A DNA stretch of 24,792 bases from Candidatus Aenigmatarchaeota archaeon (GTDB lineage Archaea; Aenigmatarchaeota; Aenigmatarchaeia; Aenigmatarchaeales; Aenigmatarchaeaceae): positions 1-24,792 of the forward strand of contig WVXN01000070.1 in assembly GCA_011773475.1 (NCBI GenBank), given 5' to 3'. Below, in pieces: positions 1 to 7,121 of this stretch. A model generated the notes under the pieces. It was given only the letters and a program-made list of their open reading frames with translations. It ran no database searches and was not told the origin of the DNA. Position 1 is the first letter of the stretch. Each line of letters starts with the position of its first letter. Both the position numbers and the translations under genes were made by a program.

Positions 1-62
1 TTGTTATTCCTACAATTATGCCAAAGATGTGATAAAAGACCGATTTGAAAAAGGCGAAGAAG
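1..62. repeat. terminal inverted repeat, left arm
   Basis: Bases 1-62 equal the reverse complement of 24731-24792 except at position 31 (g here, a in the other arm); identity is lost at 63. It lies in the repeat-protein genes of both ends, in the same codon phase. Confidence 0.95.
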
Positions 63-355
63 TAATTACTAAAGATGGTTATTATTCTTACCTGTATGCC
101 AGAAATGTAATAAAAGACCGATTTGAAAAAGGCGAAGAAGCAATTTCAAAAAATGCTTGTTATTCCTACTGTTATGCCGAAGATGTAATAAAAGACCGTT
201 GGGAAAAAGGTGAAGAAGCAATTTCAAAAAATGCTTATTATTCTTACCATTATGCCAAAGATGCAATAAAAGACCGATTTGAAAAAGGCGAAGAAGCAAT
301 ATTAAAAAGTATTTGGAAAAATGATTATAAAGAGTTCTTAAAAGGATTAAAATAA
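2..355 (+). CDS. 26-residue tandem-repeat protein, left copy (5' incomplete)
   Basis: The frame is open to the left edge; the first whole codon is at base 2, so the true start lies outside the window and the GTG at 29 is only internal. The visible 117 residues are 26-residue repeats of the form YSYxYA[KRE][DN]VIKDR[FW]EKGEEAI followed by a short tail ending KEFLKGLK. The repeat unit is 78 bp at DNA level. I recall similar Tyr/Trp-rich 'YAxxVIKxRWxxxE' repeats in uncharacterised phage proteins, but no function is known to me; a helical solenoid is plausible from the period. Charged, no membrane segment. The stop is followed one base later by the next gene's ATG, so the two are likely co-translated. 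A near-identical relative is cut by the right edge on the other strand. Confidence 0.8.
   Translation, partial: CYSYNYAKDVIKDRFEKGEEVITKDGYYSYLYARNVIKDRFEKGEEAISKNACYSYCYAEDVIKDRWEKGEEAISKNAYYSYHYAKDAIKDRFEKGEEAILKSIWKNDYKEFLKGLK
32..300 (+). repeat. 78-bp tandem repeats, left array
   Basis: The string ataaaagaccg starts at 32, 110, 188 and 266, exactly 78 bp apart, giving three full units and a shortened fourth. The first ~32 bases of each unit are nearly identical; differences cluster in the codons for the YSYxYA segment and the NAxY turn. The repeat sits wholly inside the coding frame. Confidence 0.95.
290..353. repeat. exact 64-bp inverted repeat, left arm
   Basis: This stretch covers the C-terminal codons of the left repeat protein and matches the reverse complement of 24596-24659 without a mismatch. 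It shows that the two end genes share their 3' ends, and then diverge right at the stop codon (TAA here, TGA on the right). Confidence 0.95.
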
Positions 356-356
356 A

Positions 357-806
357 ATGAATGAATTTACAAAAAAAGACTTTAAAAGACTTATTAACAA
401 ATTTGATTTAACTAAACAAGCCTTATTTAATTTAAAGGTAGGTCAGGATAATAATATAATAGAATTCCCTATAAAAAACAAAGGTCTAGACGATTATGAT
501 ATATATTTACAAGATGTTTTTAAAAGTCATTATTTAAGTTATCAAACTTATTTAGGAACACCAGATAAATTAAAACTAATTGTAAAAATAGACAATGAAG
601 TATATAAAAGAGCAAAAAAGAAAAAGAATCTAGGCATGTTAATAAACACTGATTTAAATAATTATCTATATAGATTTTATAATATAATTATAACTGACTA
701 CCCGACTTTAACCAAAGAGCATCGAGCTAAAAACGGCCTTAAACAGATCGAAATCGTATTTAATAATACGGACTACAATGAATTTAAAAAAGTAAACAAT
801 CTATAA
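357..806 (+). CDS. hypothetical protein, 149 aa
   Basis: Not recognised. It is a Lys/Asn/Tyr-rich soluble protein with no signal peptide or membrane segment; a basic stretch (KRAKKKK) lies near residue 85. The start ATG comes one base after the stop of the repeat-protein gene; the upstream AAAGGA inside that gene can serve as ribosome site. An overlapping ATG at 361 is not in the same frame. The gene is followed by 26 bases and then the DUF932-like gene, so it belongs to the same early-type operon. The GC content rises locally near its end (around 720-770). Confidence 0.75.
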   Translation: MNEFTKKDFKRLINKFDLTKQALFNLKVGQDNNIIEFPIKNKGLDDYDIYLQDVFKSHYLSYQTYLGTPDKLKLIVKIDNEVYKRAKKKKNLGMLINTDLNNYLYRFYNIIITDYPTLTKEHRAKNGLKQIEIVFNNTDYNEFKKVNNL

Positions 807-832
807 GAAAAACAAAAAAAGGAATAACAAAA

Positions 833-1621
833 ATGAGAACAACTACAGAACTAAACACAGAAAATTTAGAAACAAATCCTATTTATGGAACTAAACATTT
901 AGGCAAATATCATTACAACCATGCAAATACAAGTAAAATCATTGAGACTATACAAGATAAATTCGGACTAGAAGTTATTAGTACAAGCATAGTAAAACCT
1001 AGAAAAAAAGAAAAATTAGGATATCAAAAACATCTAGTAACAATGAGCGCAGATTTTTTAAAAATAGACGATCAAAATAAAGTTACTTTAATTATAGAGA
1101 ACTCACACGACTGTAAAAGCAGTCTAAAATTCAGACTAGGCATTTACCGTCTAGTGTGCGCAAATGGTCTAATAACAGGTAAAACATTTTTATCCAAACG
1201 CATTATTCACACAACGCCAAACTTTTACAATGAGATTGAAACTAGTATAAATCAATTATTAAATCAAACTACTAAATTAAAAGATCTTATTAAAAAAGGA
1301 TTAAATAAAGATATAACCAAATATCAGATAAAAGAATTAATGAATAAAGCTATTAAACAAAGATACAATTTAAAAGATAATGAGTTTCAAGTAGATTATA
1401 GAAGTTATCCATTTTTACGCGAAGAAGATAAAAATTTAAATGTTTATGACCAATTTAATAGAATTCAGGAAGCTGTTATCAGAGGCGGAGGTAAATATTT
1501 ATTATTTAATAAAGAGACTGAAAAATGGGAGTTAAAGACTATAAGAAGATTAAAAAGCATTGATAAACAAGTCGATTTAAATCAAAAATTATTTAATGAA
1601 TTTGAATTATTAGTAGCCTAA
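833..1621 (+). CDS. DUF932-like phage/plasmid protein
   Basis: Residues 89-115 contain the pattern ENSHDxKSSLKFRLGIYRLVCANGLI, spread over the segment E89 to I115, which is the hallmark I know from the DUF932 family (phage/plasmid-like proteins, about 250-350 aa). The 262-aa length fits. The biochemical role of the family is not established; members occur in phages, plasmids and near CRISPR or replication genes. The C-terminal part is Lys/Asn-rich with a GGGKYLLF segment near 218-225. An AAAGGAATA ribosome site precedes the ATG. A rho-independent terminator follows the stop, so this gene ends a transcription unit that starts left of the window. Confidence 0.8.
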   Translation: MRTTTELNTENLETNPIYGTKHLGKYHYNHANTSKIIETIQDKFGLEVISTSIVKPRKKEKLGYQKHLVTMSADFLKIDDQNKVTLIIENSHDCKSSLKFRLGIYRLVCANGLITGKTFLSKRIIHTTPNFYNEIETSINQLLNQTTKLKDLIKKGLNKDITKYQIKELMNKAIKQRYNLKDNEFQVDYRSYPFLREEDKNLNVYDQFNRIQEAVIRGGGKYLLFNKETEKWELKTIRRLKSIDKQVDLNQKLFNEFELLVA

Positions 1622-1646
1622 TTTATTTATTTATAAACTATTTAAT

Positions 1647-1679
1647 AGAGTCTATTTTTAATCAGATAGACTCTTTTTA
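1647..1679 (+). terminator. rho-independent terminator after the DUF932-like gene
   Basis: agagtcta (1647-1654) pairs perfectly with tagactct (1667-1674), and the stem can extend by one A-T and one G-T pair. The 3' side runs into ctttttat. It sits 26 bases after the stop of the DUF932-like gene and before the next ribosome site. Confidence 0.85.
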
Positions 1680-1696
1680 TTTAAGGAATTATTAAA

Positions 1697-1927
1697 ATGA
1701 TTAAAATAAGAATTCTACATAATCCACACCAAGAATATTGTAAATACAGAGACGAAACAATGAGGCGATTTTTTGAATTTATAGACGTAAATAAACTTAA
1801 AACTAAAATGTATAAAAATGGAAACATGGATATCTGGTTCAATAAATCAGCTTATAAATACGGATCTTATTTAATAAATAATCTAGAATTCGAGTCAGTT
1901 GCTTTGGAATTAAAAAAATTAAAATAA
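1697..1927 (+). CDS. hypothetical protein, 76 aa
   Basis: Not recognised. A small basic soluble protein starting MIKIRILHNPHQEYCKYRDE, without membrane segments; a beta-alpha pattern (MIKIRIL ... MDIWFN ... SYLINN) is visible. It has a good AAGGAATTATTAAAATG start context and lies 13 bp before the Gp88-family gene with a similar AAGGATTAT ribosome site, so the two are probably one unit starting after the terminator at 1647-1679. I see no convincing promoter in the short gap. Confidence 0.65.
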   Translation: MIKIRILHNPHQEYCKYRDETMRRFFEFIDVNKLKTKMYKNGNMDIWFNKSAYKYGSYLINNLEFESVALELKKLK

Positions 1928-1940
1928 GGATTATATAAAA

Positions 1941-2591
1941 ATGACTAAGATATTAAGCATACAAAATGCAAAAACAATAAAATCCATTGATCATGGTTAT
2001 CTAACAGGTATAATTTATTTAAAACCAGATAAAAATTTATGCCCCAATGCTACAAAGGAATGTTTAAAACACTGTTTAGTCAATTCAGGCAGGGGCAAGT
2101 TTAAAAAGGTTAAAGACGCACGATTAAATAGAACTAAACTATTTAAAAACAATTTAGATCAATTTATGAGTCAATTAGTTAATGAGATTAAATCTTTTAT
2201 TAAAAAGGCAAAAAAGAAAAATTTAACGCCAGTAATTAGACTTAATGGAACATCAGATATTGATTATTCTAAGATTATAAACCATAAAACTAAAAAGAAT
2301 ATTTTTGAATATTTTAATGAGATTCAATTTTACGATTACACTAAAAACCATAAAGACCTTAAAAGATTAAATAAAATATCTAATTATCATTTAACTTATT
2401 CATTTAATGAAAGGACTACTAAGAGTATTTTAATAAAAGTATTAAAGACTAATAATGTAGCTCGAATAAATGAACTACATAAATATCATGTATTAAATAA
2501 TAATAAATACAACCAAATAGATGGAGATAACCACGATCTAAGATTCTTAGATAGATCTAATAGTATTATTAATTTAAAACTTAAAAAATAA
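1941..2591 (+). CDS. gene product 88 (Gp88) family protein
   Basis: The 216-aa product carries the recognisable layout of the phage Gp88 family: CPNATKECLKHCLVNSGRG at 34-52, RLNGTSDIDY at 100-109, FYDYTK at 130-135, NYHLTYS at 148-154 and DGDNHDLRFLD at 194-204. The three cysteines C34, C41 and C45 and the conserved Asp/His residues look like a metal or cofactor site, but I know of no proven activity. Length is slightly below the usual 230-260 aa. It is the last gene before the ~500-bp non-coding region and is followed by a terminator at 2646. Confidence 0.85.
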   Translation: MTKILSIQNAKTIKSIDHGYLTGIIYLKPDKNLCPNATKECLKHCLVNSGRGKFKKVKDARLNRTKLFKNNLDQFMSQLVNEIKSFIKKAKKKNLTPVIRLNGTSDIDYSKIINHKTKKNIFEYFNEIQFYDYTKNHKDLKRLNKISNYHLTYSFNERTTKSILIKVLKTNNVARINELHKYHVLNNNKYNQIDGDNHDLRFLDRSNSIINLKLKK

Positions 2592-2645
2592 CCCACCAAA
2601 ATAAAAAAAATTCAAATAGTGTATAATAACAGTGACTTGACAAAC

Positions 2646-2672
2646 AGACCTTTTAATTAAGGTCTTTTTATT
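2646..2672 (+). terminator. rho-independent terminator after the Gp88-family gene
   Basis: agacctt (2646-2652) pairs with aaggtct (2659-2665) around the six-base loop ttaatt, followed by a T-rich tail tttttattta. It separates the left-hand operon from the terminase/structural operon. Confidence 0.85.
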
Positions 2673-2794
2673 TATATAAATATAAGTTATTGTAATTAAA
2701 GCGATTTTTTAACAAAAAAAATTTTAAAATCATTTTTAAATATGCAATATTATATTAATAATGTGGCATTATATCGACTTCAGCCCCATGGTAA

Positions 2795-2937
2795 GTAATT
2801 GTAATTACATGTATAGAATATATAAGTACTTGAATTTAGATAACCAAGTAATTACATTTAGATAGAGATTTTAGGTACTTAAAGTTGTTTTATAGATTGA
2901 GAACCATAACCAAAAAGATTAATAATATTAGGTACTT
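2795..2937. promoter_or_regulatory. cluster of short palindromic and direct repeats, candidate operator
   Basis: GTAATTgtAATTAC forms a perfect inverted repeat at 2795-2808. The ten-mer gtaattacat occurs at 2801 and 2848, atttagata at 2834 and 2856, and gtactt at 2826, 2875 and 2932. A related tgtaatta lies at 2691. Such density in 140 bp of non-coding DNA suggests protein-binding sites, but in AT-rich DNA part of it could be chance. Confidence 0.4.
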
Positions 2938-2938
2938 A

Positions 2939-3055
2939 GGGGCACGCACCTGACCATAAAAAGGAAAAAACCCTATAACGGTTATGCCACAAAAAACCCG
3001 GCAAAATCGCCATTACGACCAAAATACTCCTCTACTTTTCGGCGGCAACGGGTAA
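2939..3055. other. GC-rich island, candidate packaging site (cos/pac)
   Basis: The composition jumps to 55 G/C of 120 in bases 2941-3060, against 7 of 60 in 2701-2760. It begins with GGGGCACGCACCT (2939-2951), sits directly upstream of the small terminase gene, where cos or pac sites commonly lie, and has C-rich runs (accctata, acccggc). The assignment is from position and composition only. Confidence 0.35.
2984..3055 (+). CDS. possible 23-residue ORF in the GC-rich island
   Basis: An ATG at 2984 opens a frame that closes with TAA at 3053-3055. The peptide starts MPQKTRQNRHYDQ and ends LLFGGNG. The frame is open back to 2960 but has no other start. The only Shine-Dalgarno-like run (aaagga near 2960-2964) is too far away at about 19 bases, so translation is doubtful; the ORF may be a by-product of the GC-rich site or a leader peptide ahead of the terminase. 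Confidence 0.2.
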   Translation: MPQKTRQNRHYDQNTPLLFGGNG

Positions 3056-3097
3056 ACAAGACCTTATATTATTAAAAATACTAAAAAGGTAGTAATT

Positions 3098-3475
3098 ATG
3101 GCTAATTATAAGAAAAAATCTAAGAAGAGAACAAGCCTTACAAGCATAGAAGAACAGGTAGATGACCTACTATTACTTGACAGAATCAAGAGAGAAATCG
3201 GCCCAGAGATAAGAGAAATGCTACTTAAAGGGGCGTCGGCAAAAGAGATCTCTAAAAAGTACGCGGCCTACGCAATGGCGCGCATTACACAAATTGCCCT
3301 AACTGATCCAGACTCATCAAAGGCCCTATCAGCGGCCAAAGACTTAATAGATCGTGCCGATGGAAAAGCTACTGAAACAAAGAAAATCAAACATGAATTT
3401 GAGGAAATGTCTGATACAGAACTAGATGCTATTTTAAAAAGCTCGGAAGAAGATCTAGAATCTCTTAAACAATAA
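3098..3475 (+). CDS. terS: terminase small subunit
   Basis: The 125-aa protein would bind the packaging site and hand DNA to the large terminase. It has a very basic N-terminus (KKKSKKR), a helical segment MLLKGASAKEISKKYAAY near 41-58 that fits a helix-turn-helix, and the acidic tail EEMSDTELDAIL typical of phage small terminases, preceded by AAKDLIDRADGKA. It is immediately upstream of the large terminase (14-bp gap), which supports the call. Codon and base use are clearly more GC-rich than in the flanks (28 of 60 bases in 3241-3300 are G/C). The ATG at 3098 follows an AAAAAGG site. Confidence 0.85.
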   Translation: MANYKKKSKKRTSLTSIEEQVDDLLLLDRIKREIGPEIREMLLKGASAKEISKKYAAYAMARITQIALTDPDSSKALSAAKDLIDRADGKATETKKIKHEFEEMSDTELDAILKSSEEDLESLKQ

Positions 3476-3489
3476 GCTCTGGCGGAAAA

Positions 3490-4920
3490 GTGGCGGAATT
3501 AACAAAACAAGAAAAAATTGAAAAAATCGAAGCTCTTAAAGAGAAACGCCGTCGCCTACTAAAAAAACGCCCTCAATACACGCCCAACGAGGGCCAACGC
3601 CCTGTTCATTCTTCTAAGATGCGTAATCGTTTTGTATTTTCAGCAAACGGTGCCGGTAAAACTACAATGGCCGTCCAAGAAGCAGTTTGGGCAGCCAAAG
3701 GCTTTAATCCAATTACTGAGGAATACTATAAGGTTCCGGCCTCTGTTATTGTTGTACTAGATCGGCCCGATAAAGTAAAAGACGTATGGCTTCCTGAAAT
3801 GAAAAAATGGCACAACATAGAAGATAAATGGCTTTTTAAAAATGGCCTTACATATATTAATGAGATAAAGTTTCCAAACGGCTCTAGCATAAGATTTATG
3901 TTTCACCAAATGGATCAAATGGCTTTTGAATCTATTGAGGTAGACTTTGTTATTTTCGATGAACCTTGTCCTCGTCGAATATATATTGCACTAAGGCGGG
4001 GGGGCCGTAAGAAAAGTGGTCTTGGACGATATTTGCTTATCGGAACCCCTATAGCTGCTCCATGGCTTAGGACTGAAGTATATGATCGTTGGATACAGGG
4101 CAAATTGCCTGATACAGAGTGTTTTAGAACAGACATTAGCGTTAATCTTCAAAACTTAGCAGAAGGCTATCTAGAGTCATTTGGCAGCACATTAACAGAG
4201 AATGAAAAAAAGGTTAGACTTGCAGGTGAATTTTTTGACTCTGCAGGCCTTGCTTTGGCGCATTTGTTTAAAAGATCAACACACACAATAAGTAAACTAC
4301 AATTTGAGCGACAGTGGAACCCGGCCCACCCAGTAGTTCTAGCTATAGATCCCCACCCAAGTAAGAAACATGTTGCTGTACTTTTAGGGTTAGGTGAAAA
4401 TGGCCAATTATACTATATTAAGGAACTAGCAGAAAAACTTATAGCTAAAGATTTCGCTGAAAAATTAAGGGCATGGTATAATGGATACAGAGTCATTGAT
4501 ATTGTTGTAGATTCATTAGGATCTGCCGATTATACAGGCGGCGATGGCTTTAAATCATTTATTCAGGTTTTAAGAGAGAATGGCGTTAGAGCGCGCGCCA
4601 CAACATTTAAAGATAAGAATGATGAAGATTTTATTGAAAGAATAAGAGGATCATTAAAAAGTCCAGAAAAACCACAACCTTTTACTCTATATAGACCTAA
4701 ATTAGTAATTGTAGAAGGAAATGAAGGTATAATAAAGGACATAGAAAATGTTGGTTGGATGACTTATAAAGACATTGAGGCTAATAAACCTAAATTAGAT
4801 ATAAGACAACACGATTACTTAGCCTGTCTTAAATACGCTTTAGCTGCTAATATAAATGGCGCAGTATCAGGACATAGAAAACATAGAGTTAATGGAAGAA
4901 AGAAACTATATGGATTTTAA
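3490..4920 (+). CDS. terL: terminase large subunit (packaging ATPase-nuclease)
   Basis: The N-terminal motor has Walker A SANGAGKTT at 51-59, Walker B VDFVIFDEP with D157/E158, and the coupling motif LIGTP at 183-187. The C-terminal RNase H-like nuclease has AIDPHP (D287), DIVVDSLG (D337/D341) and RQHDY (D442) as candidate metal ligands. The 476-aa length is usual for the family. The start is GTG at 3490; no in-frame ATG occurs before residue 44, which would remove part of the motor, and only a weak purine run precedes the GTG. A run of seven G (3998-4004) encodes part of RRGGRKK after the Walker B strand. Arg codons shift from CGN in the first half to AGA in the second. Confidence 0.95.
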   Translation: MAELTKQEKIEKIEALKEKRRRLLKKRPQYTPNEGQRPVHSSKMRNRFVFSANGAGKTTMAVQEAVWAAKGFNPITEEYYKVPASVIVVLDRPDKVKDVWLPEMKKWHNIEDKWLFKNGLTYINEIKFPNGSSIRFMFHQMDQMAFESIEVDFVIFDEPCPRRIYIALRRGGRKKSGLGRYLLIGTPIAAPWLRTEVYDRWIQGKLPDTECFRTDISVNLQNLAEGYLESFGSTLTENEKKVRLAGEFFDSAGLALAHLFKRSTHTISKLQFERQWNPAHPVVLAIDPHPSKKHVAVLLGLGENGQLYYIKELAEKLIAKDFAEKLRAWYNGYRVIDIVVDSLGSADYTGGDGFKSFIQVLRENGVRARATTFKDKNDEDFIERIRGSLKSPEKPQPFTLYRPKLVIVEGNEGIIKDIENVGWMTYKDIEANKPKLDIRQHDYLACLKYALAANINGAVSGHRKHRVNGRKKLYGF

Positions 4921-4934
4921 AAGGAATATATAAA

Positions 4935-7121
4935 TTGAGTATAGATAAATTAAATGACGACAAAAAAGTCCTTAAAGATAGAAAAAAACTTGCAATAGAA
5001 ACTGTATCATTAAGAGATCAAATTGTAGAAAAACTATTTAATGCACTTGATAATGATGATATTGGAAATAGAGTTGTAAACTTATGGGAACGAGCGGTCG
5101 CAGATGATACCGAGTATATGGATAATCTAGAAACCTATCTTGCTGATTGGGATGAATTCCTCACAGTACAGCCTCAAGGTGTTTTTGAAACATCTTCTAA
5201 CTTACACATACCTATGACTTTATGGGTTGTGCGCTCTGTACACGCTCGCTTTATGCAGGCGATACTTTCCGACGACAATATAAGTCCTAAAGCTCGTAAG
5301 GCCGCTTATTCCCATATTACAGAAGATCTAGCTAATTTATTAAAACATTCCTTGTATGAATGGTCAAATAATCATGAAGGAATTGAGGAAGCAATAGATC
5401 AATGGTTATGGGCTTGGATAACTAATGGTGTAAGTTATACTAAAACTAGATGGGAAGCTACTTTTAGAAAATATATTGATATAAAAGAAACTAAAAAACC
5501 AAGTGTACCTAAAATAGAAGTAGATATAGATGGAAATGAAATTGCTATTCCTACTTTTGTTATGGAAGAAGAAGAAATTGAAATTGTAGAAAAAGTATTT
5601 GATGGCCCTTGTGTAGATTTTATAAATAATGAAGATATTAAAGTTATAGGTAAAGATAAAGTAGACATTGATAAAGCAGATGCTGTAATACAAAGACAGT
5701 TTTTAACTGCTTCAGAGTTATGGACTTTAGTTGATCGTGGTCTATTTAAAGAAGAAGCAGTAGAAGAATTAATACAAGGCGGCGAAGACTTACAATCAGG
5801 TGCTACAGGCGCTAGTATAAAAATGCAAAGAAATTTAAATGCAGGATCTTCACAACTAGATAAAGAATATGATCTAGATAGATATGAGATATTAGAAGCA
5901 TATTTACAAACTGATGTAGATGGATCAGGAATTAATTCTGATGTTATTGTATGGGTAGCTAAAAGAACTAAAACACTGTTAAGAGCTACTTATTTACATA
6001 GAATTTGTAAGAAAGGTAAAAGACCTTTTTCTTCAATCATATATCATAAAAGATCTGGAAATAATCAAGAATTACCAGTAGGCCTACCAGAACTACTACA
6101 TCCTATACAAAAAGAACTAGACGCAATACATAATATGAGAATTGATTTTGGTATGATTTCTACAGTTCCTTTTGGTTTTTATAGACCGGGATCAGGAGTA
6201 GAACCTAATGAAATTAAAATGGAACCCGGCGTCTTAATACCTTTAGATAATCCACAATCAGATGTTTTCTTTCCTAATTTAGGTAATAGAACATTTTTTG
6301 GACAACAAGAAGAACAAAACTTATATGTTATGGTTGAACGTCTAACAGGCATATCTGATTTATCATTGGGAGTTATTTCAGGTAAACAAGGAGCCACTCG
6401 TACAGCTACGGGATCGCGCGCCCTTCTAGGAGAAACAGCCACTAATTTAAATGTTCCTTTAAAAAGACTTAATAGAGGTTGGAAACGATTATTAGAAATC
6501 TTTTTAGCTCAATTACAAGAACGTATTCCAAAAGGACATCAATATAGAGTTACAGGTGAAGACGGTCTTGATAAATATATGGAGATTATTGATAAGGAAC
6601 AAATTAAAGGTGATTTTGATTTTGATATTAATGCAGGATCAGAAGCATCTAATAAACAAATACAATTAGACAATGCTTTACAATTGTTACAAGTTACTGC
6701 TAATCCTTTAGATATTCAATTAGGTATTGTTGGACCGGCCAATAGATATGAAGCTATTAAAAACTATTTAAAAGTATTAGGTATTAAAAACCATAGTAGA
6801 TTTATTTCTAGTTCTTTTGAAAATCAAGTTGTATTAACTCCTAAAGAAGAATTCGACAGAGTTTTATCTGGACAAGATTTACCTGTTTTACCAAATGCAG
6901 ATCATCAAGGATTTTTAAATCTATTTAATAATTTCTTTAACGATGATAATAAATTAGGAATGATTAATGAGGAACAAGCTTTAAAGATAAAAAATCAAAG
7001 AGATAAACATGAGGAAATGTTAAAAGCTATACAAGCTGCACAAGCACAACAAGATAACATAGATCAAGTAAGACTTAATCAGAATTTAGCTGCTACAGCT
7101 TCACCATTAATAGGAGCATAA
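4935..7121 (+). CDS. portal protein (long, P22/podovirus-like size)
   Basis: This 728-aa protein forms the dodecameric ring through which DNA enters and leaves. Its place between the large terminase and scaffold/capsid genes, its length close to P22 portal (about 725 aa) and the conserved-looking segment GKQGATRTATGSRALLGET (about 481-499) with NVPLKRLNRGW support the call. The C-terminus is Gln-rich and helical (AIQAAQAQQDNIDQ), as in portal barrels. Start is TTG at 4935 after AAAAGGAATA; no in-frame ATG is nearby. It overlaps the next gene by one base (TAATG). Local GC peaks lie at 5090-5310 and 6395-6432 in otherwise AT-rich sequence. Confidence 0.88.
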   Translation: MSIDKLNDDKKVLKDRKKLAIETVSLRDQIVEKLFNALDNDDIGNRVVNLWERAVADDTEYMDNLETYLADWDEFLTVQPQGVFETSSNLHIPMTLWVVRSVHARFMQAILSDDNISPKARKAAYSHITEDLANLLKHSLYEWSNNHEGIEEAIDQWLWAWITNGVSYTKTRWEATFRKYIDIKETKKPSVPKIEVDIDGNEIAIPTFVMEEEEIEIVEKVFDGPCVDFINNEDIKVIGKDKVDIDKADAVIQRQFLTASELWTLVDRGLFKEEAVEELIQGGEDLQSGATGASIKMQRNLNAGSSQLDKEYDLDRYEILEAYLQTDVDGSGINSDVIVWVAKRTKTLLRATYLHRICKKGKRPFSSIIYHKRSGNNQELPVGLPELLHPIQKELDAIHNMRIDFGMISTVPFGFYRPGSGVEPNEIKMEPGVLIPLDNPQSDVFFPNLGNRTFFGQQEEQNLYVMVERLTGISDLSLGVISGKQGATRTATGSRALLGETATNLNVPLKRLNRGWKRLLEIFLAQLQERIPKGHQYRVTGEDGLDKYMEIIDKEQIKGDFDFDINAGSEASNKQIQLDNALQLLQVTANPLDIQLGIVGPANRYEAIKNYLKVLGIKNHSRFISSSFENQVVLTPKEEFDRVLSGQDLPVLPNADHQGFLNLFNNFFNDDNKLGMINEEQALKIKNQRDKHEEMLKAIQAAQAQQDNIDQVRLNQNLAATASPLIGA

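Larger units (their letters stand above)
2592..3097. other. 506-bp intergenic region before the terminase genes
   Basis: No gene longer than 23 codons is convincing here. From left to right it holds a terminator (2646-2672), a very AT-rich stretch (7 G/C in bases 2701-2760), short repeated motifs (2795-2937) and a GC-rich island (2939-3055). A weak sigma70-like pair, TTGAGA at 2897 and TAATAA at 2920 with 17-bp spacing, could drive the terminase operon; the -10 matches consensus at only three positions. Confidence 0.7.

Noticed and set aside
69..299. Minus-strand ORF of 76 codons opposite the left repeat array
   Set aside because: It is the shadow of the 78-bp repeats; the product is low-complexity Leu/His-rich and the plus frame has the conserved protein.
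2622..2627. TATAAT hexamer upstream of the terminator at 2646
   Set aside because: No -35 at 16-18 bp spacing (aaataa there), and any transcript would meet the terminator within about 20-40 bases.
2637..2642. TTGACA as a -35 element
   Set aside because: The expected -10 position falls in the terminator stem (aggtct); no match to a -10 element.
2970..2995. T7-like phage promoter on the minus strand (TATAGGG in the reverse complement of ccctata)
   Set aside because: Only the last seven bases resemble a T7-class promoter, no second copy is seen elsewhere, and it points away from the structural genes.
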